Assembly: GCF_000165485.1 (NCBI RefSeq)
Contig: NC_014623.1
Coordinates: 8,512,893 to 8,576,892, forward strand
DNA length: 64,000 nucleotides
Source: Stigmatella aurantiaca DW4/3-1
GTDB taxonomy: Bacteria; Myxococcota; Myxococcia; Myxococcales; Myxococcaceae
Direction: 5' to 3'
A program made the position numbers and the translations under genes. How positions within the stretch are numbered: position 1 is the first letter of the stretch; each line of letters starts with the position of its first letter. The notes below the pieces were generated by a model. It saw only the letters and a list, made by a program, of their open reading frames with translations. It was not told the DNA's origin and did not search any database. Positions 27,301 through 36,013 of the stretch are shown piece by piece.

Positions 27301-27907
27301 CGCCAGCCATGACCTGGAGATCCGCGGCGCGGGCAACCTCCTGGGCGACAAGCAGTCCGGTGCCATCGCGGAGATTGGCTTCGACATGTACGCCCAGCTC
27401 CTGGAGGAGGCCGTGGCGGAGATGCAGGGCCAGCCGCCCCGCATGCAGATCGAACCCGACATCACCCTGCCCATGCCCGCCCTCATCCCGGACGACTATG
27501 TGCCGGACGTGCACCAGCGGCTCGTCTTCTACAAGCGCTTCAGCCAGGCCAGCCACCCGGATGAAGTCACCGACCTGCGGGCCGAGCTGGTGGACCGCTA
27601 CGGCGAGGCGCCCGACGAGGTGGACTGCCTCTCGGAGGTAACGCTGCTGAAGATCGACATGCGCGACCTGCGCCTCCGGGCCCTGGAGGGGGCCGCGGGC
27701 AGGCTCGTGGTGACGCTGGGGGCCGATGCCCTCCTGGATGGCCCCAAGGTGGCGGCGCTGGTGCAGCGCTCCAAGGGCCTCTACCGGCTCACCCCGGACA
27801 TGAAGCTCGTCACCCGGGTGCCCGAGGGCGTGAAGGGCCTTGCCCTCATCACCGAGGCCAAGAAGGTGCTCAGGGACTTGAGCGCCTGCGCGCTTCCCCA
27901 GGCGTAG
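24323..27907 (+). CDS. mfd: Transcription-repair coupling factor Mfd
   Basis: This 1194-residue protein removes RNA polymerase stalled at lesions and recruits UvrA. The N-terminal UvrB-like module contains [15 protein letters not shown] and [11 protein letters not shown] (residues of about 100-220). The RNA-polymerase interaction domain is near residues 530-600 ([17 protein letters not shown]). The RecG-like translocase has Walker A ([11 protein letters not shown], about 676), DEEQ (about 777), TATPIPRTL, the helicase motifs ESGIDIS and QLRGRVGRS, and the TRG-type [16 protein letters not shown]. The C-terminal TRCF domain is present. Length fits the family. I place the start at the ATG at 24323 because it gives the usual N-terminus; ATGs at 24194 and 24298 are in frame. 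Confidence 0.97.
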   Translation: MDTPFSQTAGSEALRGAVPPTGDPFARLLERLQPGHRARTQGLHGAARGHVLARLSRTLKAPLVCVAVDEEAADALAGDLAFFLGGNGTLLAPRVLRLPADEVLPYDELSPEPHIVSERLGTLFHLSQGTRFPALVLSLRALLRRVLPVSTMTGLAQLLTTGQDIDRDTLARQLVLMGYQSSPLVEDPGTFSVRGGILDVFSPLYERPVRLEFFGDTIESIRLFEPDNQRTVDSLKEVSLVPARELLLTDQTRAKAEATARAVADHINLPTIKLRERLDALREGLPGFGLEGLLPGFFEGGLATVFDYLRLWAREPVFYFDDPVGLERAATDLWEELERSHQEADARQDLTLPPSEHFLTREQADAQLAGWRGVEGGGLALTPGEQPPVLFSFGGTQDLREAILAHHGEEGALTPLVERLQRWRDMHVACAIACGTLSQADRLKRLLLDRHLMVRIHEEPLTDASKLYEPSVYAHLYTGEVSHGFVDGTGGLAVLADEEIFGVRARRRVRRSKKSEAFGAGFKDLKEGDLIVHTDFGIGRYAGLTKMQVNGVPGDFLVLEYAGRDKIYLPVGRMRLIQKFTGGDPSQVQLDKLGTPGWEKTKRRVKEQLLKMAAELLQLAAARKAHPGHAFSAPDRYFAQFEADFEFEETPDQAKAIEDVLADMQKPTPMDRLVCGDVGYGKTEVAMRAAFKAALDRKQVAVLVPTTVLAQQHFLSFKKRFKDYPITVEVISGLKKPPEVRELLKRAKEGRVDILIGTHKLLGGDVAFKDLGLLIVDEEQRFGVKQKEQLKRLRTQVDVLTLTATPIPRTLHMSMSGVRDMSIIATPPQDRRAIRTFVMKFDPQVIQEAIQREVARGGQVFFVHNRVQSIASMEKLLRELVPKVSIGVAHGQMGEGQLERVMLAFTEKQHQVLLCTSIIESGIDISSANTMIINRADAFGLAQLYQLRGRVGRSKERAYAYLLVPARRAVTRDAQRRLEVLQNFTELGAGFSIASHDLEIRGAGNLLGDKQSGAIAEIGFDMYAQLLEEAVAEMQGQPPRMQIEPDITLPMPALIPDDYVPDVHQRLVFYKRFSQASHPDEVTDLRAELVDRYGEAPDEVDCLSEVTLLKIDMRDLRLRALEGAAGRLVVTLGADALLDGPKVAALVQRSKGLYRLTPDMKLVTRVPEGVKGLALITEAKKVLRDLSACALPQA

Positions 27908-27932
27908 GCGCCCCGCGCCGCCCGCCTCACGG

Positions 27933-27958
27933 GCCCAAGCTTGGGCTCAAGCTTGAGC
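27933..27958. repeat. Two overlapping 14-bp perfect palindromes
   Basis: GCCCAAGCTTGGGC (27933-27946) and GCTCAAGCTTGAGC (27945-27958) share two bases. They lie between the convergent stops of mfd and the small gene at 27959. They could form short hairpins that end transcription, although there is no T-run, or bind a protein. Confidence 0.7.
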
Positions 27959-28411
27959 TCAATGCTGGGGGGCGAGCTTCCACATGCGGACCTCGCGCGG
28001 CTGGCGCCGGACGAGCCCCAGGCCCTCCAGCTCCGCCAGCCACTGCTCGAGCTCCCGCTCGTCATCCGTCAAGAACTCCCGGGCCCCCAGGTGGACGGCA
28101 TTCACACCGATGGACTCCAGGTACAGCATCAACCGCCATGCATCGAAGGCCTCGGGGGTCCCCAGGGCCCGGTGCGCATCCACCACCCGCCGGGAGGCTT
28201 CTCCCTCGAAGCCCACGCCCACGCCATGCCGGTGGAAACGCCAGCGCTCTCCTTGGACGAGCAGATCGCCATGGCGCGGCAGCCGCTGGGCCGCCCGGCA
28301 TGCCTCGGCACCGATCCTGCCCTGCATCAGCGCCCGCAGCAGCGCCGCCTGAAGCGTGACGAACCGGCTCAGCATCGTCCAGCCTTCCGCGGCGGACCGT
28401 CCTTCATCCAT
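27959..28411 (-). CDS. Hypothetical protein, possibly DUF6896-like
   Basis: The 150-residue soluble protein has no signal or membrane segment. Its middle contains GDLLVQGERWRFHRHGVGVGFEG and its end DDERELEQWLAELEGLGLVRRQ. The central GxGVxF region with flanking helices reminds me of small bacterial proteins grouped as DUF6896, of unknown function, but I cannot confirm this. The gene converges with mfd and stands apart from the protease gene downstream by 162 bases. The ATG at 28411 is weakly supported by a GGCGAGG sequence; a second ATG at codon 13 is possible. Confidence 0.65.
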   Translation of the reverse strand: MDEGRSAAEGWTMLSRFVTLQAALLRALMQGRIGAEACRAAQRLPRHGDLLVQGERWRFHRHGVGVGFEGEASRRVVDAHRALGTPEAFDAWRLMLYLESIGVNAVHLGAREFLTDDERELEQWLAELEGLGLVRRQPREVRMWKLAPQH

Positions 28412-28531
28412 GGCGCGCGCCTCGCCCCGTCGAGCACTGCTTCCCGGAAGCCCACCCTCGCGGGCCCCCGGGTGACTGCTTGAGCCAGGGGGAGGACGCT
28501 CCTCCCTCCCCCTTGCCTTCCTGGAAAGAAG

Positions 28532-28559
28532 AGGGCCCGGGCACCCGCCCAGGCCCTCC
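28532..28559 (-). terminator. Possible terminator of the M36 protease gene
   Basis: GAGGGCC (28532-28538) pairs with GGCCCTC (28553-28559), 15-42 bases past the protease stop in its direction of transcription, followed on that strand by a T/C-rich tract (TCTTCTTTCC). Confidence 0.5.
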
Positions 28560-28573
28560 CGTCCTCGCCAGGA

Positions 28574-31500
28574 CTACCGCGCGAACAGCCGGCGACGGCC
28601 CAGGAACGCCATGCCCAGCATCAACAGCGGCATGATCGGCCCTGCGCCCGAGTCGGTGGCGCAACCACAGCCACTGTCGTCGTCGTCGTCACCACCACCA
28701 CCACCACCACCGCCACCACCACCACCGCCGCCGCCGCCGCCATCATCCTTCGGCGTCACCTTGATGGAGATCGAGTCCTCACTGCTCAGGCCCTTGGCAT
28801 CCGTCGCCGTGAACGTGAACGTGAACACCGTCTCGGCATTCACAGCAGGCGCGGTGAAGGAAGCGCCCGCGGTGGTATCCCCTTCGATCGTCACCGCCGG
28901 ACCCGCCGTCTGCGTCCACTTGTAGGTGAGCGCGTCCCCATCCGGGTCCGTGGCCGTGCCCGCCAGGCGAACCAGCGTTCCCGCTTCGACCGTCTGGTCA
29001 GCGCCCGCGTCGACCACCGGCGCCCGGTTCACATCGCGCACGGTGATGGTCACCGTGCTGGGCTCGGACGAGACGCTTCCATCGCTCACCACGAGCTGGA
29101 AGGTGAGCGCCGTGTCCGCCGCCACGTCCGGAGCGGTGAAGGTGGGCTTGGCGGCCGTGGCGCTGCTGAGCGTCACCGCCGGGCCCGCCGTCTGCGTCCA
29201 CGCATATGTCAGCGTGTCCCCATCCGCGTCCGTGCCGCTGCCATCCAGCGTCACCGTGGCACCCTCGTCCACCGTCTGGTCGGCGCCCGCGTCGGCCACC
29301 GGCGCCTGGTTCACGTTGCGCACGGTGATCGTCACCGTGTCGGAGTGGGTCAGCTCACCATCGCTCACCGTGAGCTGGAAGGTGAACACCGTGTCCGCCG
29401 CCACATCCGGGGCCGTGAAGGTGGGCTTGGCGGCCGTGGCGCTGCTGAGCGTCACCGTCGGACCCGCCGTCTGCGTCCACGCATACGTCAGCGTGTCCCC
29501 ATCCGCGTCCGTGCCGCTGCCGTCCAGCGTCGCCGTGGCGCGCTCGTCCACCGTCTGGTCAGCGCCCGCGTTGGCCACCGGCGCCCGGTTCACGTTGCGC
29601 ACGGTGATCGTCACCGTGTCGGCCGCGCTGGCCGTCGTCCCGTCGTTCACCACGAGGCTGAAGGTCAGCGCCGTGTTGGCCGTCACTTCCGGGGCGGTGA
29701 AGGTGGGCTTGGCGGCCGTGGTGCTGCTGAGCGTCACCGCCGGGCCCGCCGTCTGCGTCCACGCGTACGTCAGCGTGTCCCCATCCGCGTCCGTACCGCT
29801 GCCGTTGAGCGTCACCGTGGTGCGCTCGTCCACCGTCTGGTCGGCGCCCGCGTTGGCCACCGGCGCCCGGTTCACGTTGCGCACGGTGATCGTCACCGTG
29901 TCGGCCGCGCTGGCCGTCGTCCCGTCGTTCACCACGAGGCTGAAGGTCAGCGCCGTGTTGGCCGTCACTTCCGGGGCGGTGAAGGTGGGCTTGGCGGCCG
30001 TGGTGCTGCTGAGCGTCACCGCCGGGCCCGCCGTCTGCGTCCACGCGTACGTCAGCGTGTCCCCGTCCGGGTCCGTGCCGCTGCCGTTGAGCGTCACCGT
30101 GGTGCGCTCGTCCACCGTCTGGTCGGCGCCCGCGTTGGCCACCGGAGGCTGATTCGCGTTGCGCACGGTGATCGTCACCGTGTCGGAGTGGGTCAGCGTG
30201 CCGTCACTCACCGTGAGCCGGAAGGTGAGCGCCGTGTTGGCCGTCACATCCGGGGCGGTGAAGGTGGGGCTGGGAACCGTGGTGCTGCTGAGCGTCACCG
30301 CAGGACCCGCGGTCTGAGTCCACGCGTACGTCAGCGTGTCCCCGTTCGGGTCCGTGCCGCTGCCCGCCAGCGTCACGGTGGTCAGCTTGTTCACCGTCTG
30401 GTCCGGACCCGCGTTGGCCGTGGGCGGAGCGTTCGCCGTGCACTGATCGGCCTCCACCACCAGCTCGCTGAACGGCGTGTTGGTGATGCCCGAGACGCTG
30501 ACGTTGTTCACATCCCAGCCCACGGAGCCCACGGCCAGGTCCGTACCGATGCGGAAGCGGATGCGGACCGTCTGGCCCGCGAACGACGAGCCCAGGCTGA
30601 CGGTGGTGGAAATCCAGGCCGGGTAGCCCTCGCTCACGCCACCGAAGGCCTCACGCCCCTCGATGGGGTTGTCCCCGCCTTCGGCGATGACCACGTCGTA
30701 GCCCGGCGAGGCCTGCGCCCCGATGTCCGCCCACGTGTGGCCATCGTCCGTGCTGATCTCGATGACGCCGCCGTCGAAGAAGTACAGATCGCCCAGGTAG
30801 TCGAGGTACTCGAAGGCGTAGCGGTGGTCGAACGAGAAGCTGAAGTTGCCCGAGGGGGAGACGTGCAGGGGCGGCGAGATGAGGTAGATGTCCGCCGTCT
30901 CGGGCGCGTCCACACCATAGAAGAAGTGCTCGTCGACCGCTTCCTCGTACCGGTACCAGGGGTAGTAGTTGCCCAGGTTGGGGTCCCGTCCCACGGTCCA
31001 AGGTCCGATGTTGGCCTCGAAGTCATCCGAGGTGGAGACATTCTGGGCATCATCGGTGTTGGCGCGCACCTGGAAGGCCGCCTGCCGGTCACCCGGGATG
31101 GTCTGGCCCGCATCGCGGTAGGCGATGAAGAAGGTGAGGATGCGGATCTCCTGGGGGCCATTGAGCGCCACGCCCACATCCACCGTGGCCGAGCCGAACG
31201 GCGCGATCGTGGGGAAGGTGAGGTTTCCGCCGTTGGCCAAGGTGACGCCCGGATCGGAGCTGGTCACGGTCGCGGTGGTCGCGGTCACCGGCTCATTGCC
31301 CGTGTTGTACATGGTCAGGCGCACGACGCCGGTCTCGCCGTTGTCGAGCACACCGTCCTCGTCGCAGGTGGCCTCGTTCTCGATCACCTCGGCGCCACCC
31401 AGCTCCACGTCCTTGCCGGCGACGAAGCTCTCCACCACCCCCGCGTGCGTCGTCGAGGCGTAGGAGGGCGACTTGGCCCGCAGACCCGCGCCACGGCGGG

Positions 31501-33994
31501 CGAAGGCGGCGTGGAACAACTTGAAGTCCGCCACGTCTCCCAGGTACGCGGCCGCGAGCAGCGCGTCACGCGCCTCGGTGAAGGTGGGCAGGGCCGGGGT
31601 CAGCTTGTAGCCCGCCACGACATAGGCCTTCATCCGCTGCTGGGCCTGGGCGAACGTCAGACGCGGCTTGTCCTTGAGCAGCGACGTGTAGCACTCCCAG
31701 AGCATCGAGGCCCACACCTCGCCGGAGTTGTGAACCTCGGCGTTGTTGAGGCCCACCAGGTCCGGGTTGATCGGCGCGGTGGTGGGCAGGGCCACACCGG
31801 CCTGGATGTGCTTGAAGGTCAGCGGGTTGCGGGTGAAGTCCGTCGAGTACGGGTAGCGCCGCAGGCCGAAGTAATACCCATTGTTGCCACCGCCACCGGA
31901 GACGAAGCCCGCCTCCGCGTAGGCGCCCTTGAAACCCTCGTTGCCCGGCAGGGCCTCATCCGACTCGCGCACCGTCATCAGCAGCGCGTGGAAGTCGCCC
32001 CATCCCTCGCCCAGGGAGCGGCCCTGGTTGTTCGACAGACCGTTGCCGTCGGCGATGAGCCGGTTGCTGATGTAGTGGCCCCACTCGTGCGCCACGATGC
32101 TGTTGTCGAGCGTGCCATCGCGGTAGACCGCCGCCTCGCGGAACATCACCACCGACACCGGGCCGCCGCTCAGCGCGCCCTTGATGGTGGTGGCATCCGC
32201 CAGGCTCAGCGAGAGCGTGGGGGTGGTCACGGACGGATCCGCGCCGCCCAGACCCGGCGCGGGCCCCGCGGCGTTGTTGGCGATGAGCACGCCAATCGCC
32301 CCCGCGGCCTGCGCGTTCAGCGCCTTCAAGGTGAAGTTGCAGGTGCCACGGTCGATCAGGGCGATGTTGCCAGCCACCGCGGCGGCGTTGGCGAAGGGCA
32401 CCTCGCAGCCATCCGTGGGCGAGGCCCCGCCCCCGTCCTGAACGAGGACGACGTTGCCCGCGGTGTTGAAGGCCGTGGGGCCGAAGTCCGCCACGCCCGG
32501 CACGTACTGGCCCGCGATGGACGCCGGCGCCGTCACCGTGAGGGTGTTCGCCGTGTTCGGGGTGAACAGGAACATCTGCATGCGCGGCGAGGCACCATCC
32601 GCCGGCGTGGCCATGTTGGCGTTGTTCAGGCCGCTGGAGTCCTGCGCCTCGGCCAGCAGCGGATCGCTCGCGTAGCCGCCCCGGCCAAAGTTGTCTTCCT
32701 GCGCGTTGCCGGACGCCTCGTTGAAGCCCGAGTCGTAGTACCAGTCGTGGAAGAAGTTGTTGGCGAAGAAGAGCTGCGTCACCGCCGCCATCTGCTGGCT
32801 GGTGCTGGCGTCCGGCTCCTGGGTCACGTCATAGACGCGATCAAACACCTTGGGGGCGGTGACGGTGGCGCGGAAGTCCACGTCATCCATGCCGTCATCG
32901 CCGGAGATGTCGGCGTACGCATCCACGTTGTTGCCCACCGTCTCGGTCGCGGTGGCCGGCAGCCAGGGATCATTGCGGCTGAAGGGCGAGTTCTGGAGGG
33001 TGACGAGGCTGGGGGTCGCGAAGGGCGGCTGGTAGCCGTCCGGCACGCCCGTGGGGTGAGGGGTGCCCACGGTCCCCTGCGGACCATCGTCCGGCAGGAA
33101 GGGCGCCGTGGTCTGCGCCCACACACGGTAGGAGAAGGCGTCCGCAACGGTCAGGTTGTTGCGGAACAGCAGCCGCCCGTCATCCGCGGCCACGACGTAG
33201 GCGTAGTAGTCCCCATCGGGATTGCCCGCCATGCCCGTGTTCAACTCCACGTACCAGGCGGGAACCAGCCGCTCGGCGACCGGGAAGAGCACCTTCTTGG
33301 CGCGCGCGGGCGTCGCCAGCTTCGCCGAGTACCGGGAGCGGGCCGAGGAGGTAAAAGCGTAGGAGGTGTACGGCCCCTGCGCCTGGCCCACCGGCTCGAG
33401 GCTGACGGCGTCGATGGACTGGCCGTTGAGGTCCTCGTAGGCGACGGAGATGGCCCGCGGGGCATCCAGGGCAAAGCGCATCTTGCGGGCCTTCGTCCCG
33501 GCCGAAGCATGCGGGGAGAAGGCGCCCGTGACGGAGATGAGTTCGTGGCGATCATTGAGCGCCAGGGTCAGCGTCCCGCGGAAGACCTCGATGCCCTCCA
33601 CGCTCTGCTGGAACGTCACCAGGGCGGCATCGCGCCCCGAGAACAGGGGCTGCACGCTCGCCGGTGCCGTGGCGGCCACTTCGGGCGACAGGTTGTAGAG
33701 CGAAGCCACCCGGCCCAGGTGCGTGCGCGCCGCCTGCTCTGGAGACATGCGCCGCAGGGCCGACTGAAGCCGCTCATCTACCGCGGACCGGTTTCCCCAC
33801 AGAAACGCCGGAGTCCCCGTGCGCGGATCGAGCCGGGACACCCGCAGGCCCGACGCCTGCGCGAGACCACGGCCATCCGTGCGAGGAGACGATGTGCCCT
33901 TCACGGACACATCAATATTGGGAAGATCCTTCCCACTTGCCGTCCCCGAGACGGCAAGAACCAGGCCTGACAAGGCCGAAACCCATTGCTTCAC
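28574..33994 (-). CDS. Secreted M36 (fungalysin-type) metalloprotease with PA domain, PKD repeats and MYXO-CTERM tail
   Basis: This 1806-residue protein has a signal peptide (residues 1-22), a FTP-like propeptide, and a catalytic domain with the zinc motif HEWGH (about residue 637) near the sequence NSIVAHEWGHYISNR. A protease-associated (PA) insert lies at about 480-610 (CEVPFANAAAVAGNIALIDRG). After a CARDB-like and a jelly-roll-like region come six PKD/cadherin-like modules of about 94 residues (about 1190-1740). The end is a 17-glycine run, an acidic run, a GCGC-containing MYXO-CTERM motif, one hydrophobic helix and RRRLFAR. The tail predicts processing by myxosortase and surface anchoring through the cysteine. 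The start is a GTG at 33994. It is likely used in predation or matrix turnover. Confidence 0.93.
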   Translation of the reverse strand: MKQWVSALSGLVLAVSGTASGKDLPNIDVSVKGTSSPRTDGRGLAQASGLRVSRLDPRTGTPAFLWGNRSAVDERLQSALRRMSPEQAARTHLGRVASLYNLSPEVAATAPASVQPLFSGRDAALVTFQQSVEGIEVFRGTLTLALNDRHELISVTGAFSPHASAGTKARKMRFALDAPRAISVAYEDLNGQSIDAVSLEPVGQAQGPYTSYAFTSSARSRYSAKLATPARAKKVLFPVAERLVPAWYVELNTGMAGNPDGDYYAYVVAADDGRLLFRNNLTVADAFSYRVWAQTTAPFLPDDGPQGTVGTPHPTGVPDGYQPPFATPSLVTLQNSPFSRNDPWLPATATETVGNNVDAYADISGDDGMDDVDFRATVTAPKVFDRVYDVTQEPDASTSQQMAAVTQLFFANNFFHDWYYDSGFNEASGNAQEDNFGRGGYASDPLLAEAQDSSGLNNANMATPADGASPRMQMFLFTPNTANTLTVTAPASIAGQYVPGVADFGPTAFNTAGNVVLVQDGGGASPTDGCEVPFANAAAVAGNIALIDRGTCNFTLKALNAQAAGAIGVLIANNAAGPAPGLGGADPSVTTPTLSLSLADATTIKGALSGGPVSVVMFREAAVYRDGTLDNSIVAHEWGHYISNRLIADGNGLSNNQGRSLGEGWGDFHALLMTVRESDEALPGNEGFKGAYAEAGFVSGGGGNNGYYFGLRRYPYSTDFTRNPLTFKHIQAGVALPTTAPINPDLVGLNNAEVHNSGEVWASMLWECYTSLLKDKPRLTFAQAQQRMKAYVVAGYKLTPALPTFTEARDALLAAAYLGDVADFKLFHAAFARRGAGLRAKSPSYASTTHAGVVESFVAGKDVELGGAEVIENEATCDEDGVLDNGETGVVRLTMYNTGNEPVTATTATVTSSDPGVTLANGGNLTFPTIAPFGSATVDVGVALNGPQEIRILTFFIAYRDAGQTIPGDRQAAFQVRANTDDAQNVSTSDDFEANIGPWTVGRDPNLGNYYPWYRYEEAVDEHFFYGVDAPETADIYLISPPLHVSPSGNFSFSFDHRYAFEYLDYLGDLYFFDGGVIEISTDDGHTWADIGAQASPGYDVVIAEGGDNPIEGREAFGGVSEGYPAWISTTVSLGSSFAGQTVRIRFRIGTDLAVGSVGWDVNNVSVSGITNTPFSELVVEADQCTANAPPTANAGPDQTVNKLTTVTLAGSGTDPNGDTLTYAWTQTAGPAVTLSSTTVPSPTFTAPDVTANTALTFRLTVSDGTLTHSDTVTITVRNANQPPVANAGADQTVDERTTVTLNGSGTDPDGDTLTYAWTQTAGPAVTLSSTTAAKPTFTAPEVTANTALTFSLVVNDGTTASAADTVTITVRNVNRAPVANAGADQTVDERTTVTLNGSGTDADGDTLTYAWTQTAGPAVTLSSTTAAKPTFTAPEVTANTALTFSLVVNDGTTASAADTVTITVRNVNRAPVANAGADQTVDERATATLDGSGTDADGDTLTYAWTQTAGPTVTLSSATAAKPTFTAPDVAADTVFTFQLTVSDGELTHSDTVTITVRNVNQAPVADAGADQTVDEGATVTLDGSGTDADGDTLTYAWTQTAGPAVTLSSATAAKPTFTAPDVAADTALTFQLVVSDGSVSSEPSTVTITVRDVNRAPVVDAGADQTVEAGTLVRLAGTATDPDGDALTYKWTQTAGPAVTIEGDTTAGASFTAPAVNAETVFTFTFTATDAKGLSSEDSISIKVTPKDDGGGGGGGGGGGGGGGGGDDDDDSGCGCATDSGAGPIMPLLMLGMAFLGRRRLFAR
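28690..28742. repeat. CAC/CGC trinucleotide tract coding for polyglycine
   Basis: About 17 consecutive glycine codons precede the MYXO-CTERM motif of the protease, and an Asp-rich tract adjoins it. The tract is in frame. Such runs are prone to slippage and may vary in length between strains. Confidence 0.9.
28780..30430. repeat. Six tandem PKD-module coding repeats, 282-bp period
   Basis: Each unit codes about 94 residues with GADQTVDE, SGTDADGDTLTYAWTQTAGP and TFTAP. Two central units, at about 29597 and 29879, are nearly identical over their length at the DNA level, while the outer ones differ, a pattern of recent duplication or gene conversion. The C-terminal unit is the most divergent. 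Confidence 0.92.
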
Positions 33995-34138
33995 GGTCTA
34001 CCCCTGTGGAGAAAAAACGGTGTGTCACCGTCCCCTGGCCGAAACCCCAGGCACCATCCGCCCAAAGTACACAGACACCAGGGAAGCCAAGTGTACGCAA
34101 TGTGACGTCCCGGTAAAAGTCACCCCGGGAAATAATGT

Positions 34139-35143
34139 CTAACGCACCGGCTGGGGCGCGGGCAGGTACCCCGGTACTGGGCCCGAAGACGCTTCTTGCG
34201 GTGCTTGGATGTTCACCTGAAGCTTTTCAAGGGCTGCTGTGTCTGTCTTGAATTGAGCTTGTTCCTGGAGTTTCACGGTGTATGCGCTGACGCTCGCATC
34301 CCGCCGCTCGCGGGCGATCCGCGATCGCAACATGGAGGAGACCGCATCCAGGGGTTGGTTGCGCTCGGGGCGCAGGTCCGTGAGCTTCAGCAGATGAAAG
34401 CCTTTGGGAGACTCCACCACCGCCGAGGTGTCTCCCACGCGCTGAAGCTTGCCTGCCGCCGCGGCCACCTCGGGCCCCAGCCGCTCCTTCAATTCCTCGG
34501 CGGTGACCAGGTGGGTGTCGGCGCTGGCGGGTTTGGTGTCGGGGTTGCCCGAAGCCTCCCCCCCCAAGGCATCGAAGCCATCGAAGTCCAGGGGCTGGAG
34601 CTTGCGCGCCTTCTCCAGCAACGCCTGGGCGAGCTTCTTCTTCGCGGCGCGATCCGCGCTGCCCTGGGGGGCGGGCACCAGGAGGTGGGAGTAGCGCCAG
34701 CGGGCCGGGGAGACGAACTCCGCCTTGTTCATCTCGTAATAGGCGGCGATGTCCTCGGGGGTGACCGGCGCCGCCTTCTCCTCGAACTCCTTGTGCAGCA
34801 GCCGCTGCACCATGGCGCGCTTGGCCGCTTCGAGCACCTCGGGATCCTTCTCCAACCCCTGGCGCTGGGCCTCGCGGACGAAGAGCTCGAAGCGCGCCAG
34901 CCCCTCGGCGTACTCCCGCCGCTGCTCCACGGACTGCACCCGGGTGCGTGCAGCTGGGTTCATCTGCGAGATGTAAGTCTGGAGTTGCTCAAGGGTGACG
35001 GCCCCGCCCTCGAACGAGACCACCGGCGTGCCCTTGCCCTGCGCGGCCTGTGGGGGCGGCGCCGTCCCCGGGCTGTCTTTGCCACAGCCAGCGAGCAGGA
35101 GAACCGAGAGGGCGGGAACGGAGAGCACACGGGAGAGGCGCAT
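34139..35143 (-). CDS. SurA-like parvulin peptidyl-prolyl isomerase, lipoprotein
   Basis: The 334-residue protein starts with a lipoprotein signal (VLLLAGC, Cys about 20). A helical SurA_N-like region (residues of about 50-145, including EQLQTYISQMN) is followed by a rotamase domain: RWRYSHLLVPAP, FDGFDALGGEASGN, HLVTAEELKERLG and ESPKGFHLLKLTD are typical of parvulins. It probably assists folding of outer-membrane or surface proteins from the periplasmic face. It lies 144 bases upstream of the giant protease on the same strand, so it might serve that substrate, although a separate promoter for the protease is possible. The ATG at 35143 gives a clean lipobox and is preferred over the GTG at 35197, which would add 18 residues before the signal. 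Confidence 0.87.
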   Translation of the reverse strand: MRLSRVLSVPALSVLLLAGCGKDSPGTAPPPQAAQGKGTPVVSFEGGAVTLEQLQTYISQMNPAARTRVQSVEQRREYAEGLARFELFVREAQRQGLEKDPEVLEAAKRAMVQRLLHKEFEEKAAPVTPEDIAAYYEMNKAEFVSPARWRYSHLLVPAPQGSADRAAKKKLAQALLEKARKLQPLDFDGFDALGGEASGNPDTKPASADTHLVTAEELKERLGPEVAAAAGKLQRVGDTSAVVESPKGFHLLKLTDLRPERNQPLDAVSSMLRSRIARERRDASVSAYTVKLQEQAQFKTDTAALEKLQVNIQAPQEASSGPVPGYLPAPQPVR

Positions 35144-35286
35144 GGGGCAAGGCGACTCGCTAGCACCCTGCCCCGAGGGCGGCAAGGCACGCCTCACGAT
35201 TCGCCTGGCACCTCAGCGGCCGGTCCAAAACATTCACAAGCACTTTCAGACCTGGCCATGTTTGCTGAATAAGTTAGAATCCCTGC

Positions 35287-35982
35287 ATGATCAAACAAAA
35301 CACCTCTATCGGCAAAAGCCGTGGATTTCTGATTTCGACCCTGGCCTGTGGGGCCGCCGCGCTGGGCGCGCTCGCCGCCTGTGGCCCGGCGGACTCCGCC
35401 GAAGCCCCGCCGTCCGCCCCCGCGCACACCACGGCCGCCCTGGCCGATCCGGCGCCGTGCGCTTCCCTGCCCGCCACCCTGACGATCAACGGAGAGGCGA
35501 ACTGGACGCTGGAGTGCTCGTCGTCCGCCACGTACAGCGATCCGGGCGCGCAGGCCTTCGACGGGTGTGGCAACGCCCTGACCGTCAAAGCCTACAACTC
35601 CGGCCAGAACCCCACCCCCAGGGAGCCGGGCCCGAACCCCAAGGTCGAAGGGGACTACGCGGTGTCCTACTCGGCGCAGCCCCCGGGCGGGCACGCAGTG
35701 ACCGCCACGCGCTGGGTCAAGGTGGATGACCGCACCGCCCCCACGCTGACGCTCAAGGGCGCCGCGCACATCGTCCACACCTGCAACCGGCCGTTCGTGG
35801 ACCCCGGCGCGGAGGCCTCGGACACCTGCTACGGCAACCTCTCGCACGTCATCTGGCGCACGGGCGAGGTCAACGGATGGGCCGAGGGCACCTACACGGT
35901 GACCTACACGCTCACGGACCCGGGGGGCAACGCCGCCCCCCCGCTGACCCGCACCGTGGAAGTGGTCGACTGCCCCTGGTAA
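35287..35982 (+). CDS. Lipoprotein with two DUF5011-like Ig domains
   Basis: This 231-residue protein has a basic N-terminus and a lipobox LAAC (Cys about 32). The mature part comprises two immunoglobulin-like modules with the DUF5011 pattern: ECSSSATYSDPGAQAFDGCG and HTCNRPFVDPGAEASDTC, each with paired cysteines and ending with a strand of the type YTVTYTLTDPGGN. Such domains occur in extracellular adhesins and enzymes; here they make up the entire protein. The gene is divergent from the SurA-like gene and converges with the ArgE-like gene, so it is monocistronic. A small structural role at the outer membrane is all that can be inferred. Confidence 0.85.
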   Translation: MIKQNTSIGKSRGFLISTLACGAAALGALAACGPADSAEAPPSAPAHTTAALADPAPCASLPATLTINGEANWTLECSSSATYSDPGAQAFDGCGNALTVKAYNSGQNPTPREPGPNPKVEGDYAVSYSAQPPGGHAVTATRWVKVDDRTAPTLTLKGAAHIVHTCNRPFVDPGAEASDTCYGNLSHVIWRTGEVNGWAEGTYTVTYTLTDPGGNAAPPLTRTVEVVDCPW

Positions 35983-35994
35983 GGGCCGCGCGGT

Positions 35995-36013
35995 GCGCCC
36001 GCCTTCAGGGCGC
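35995..36013. terminator. Possible hairpin between convergent genes
   Basis: GCGCCC (35995-36000) pairs with GGGCGC (36008-36013); the seven-base loop contains the stop codon of the ArgE-like gene. There is no T-run. Confidence 0.3.

Noticed and set aside
24353-27556. 1067-codon minus-strand ORF opposite mfd
   Set aside because: High-G+C shadow of a highly conserved gene; no ribosome site and no recognisable protein features.
28690-28742. Possible frameshift in the polyglycine tract
   Set aside because: The frame continues correctly into a complete MYXO-CTERM motif, helix and basic end, so the gene is intact.
29345-33970. 1541-codon plus-strand ORF opposite the M36 protease
   Set aside because: Arg/Gly/His-rich translation with no motif; the repeats seen in it are mirror images of the PKD repeats.
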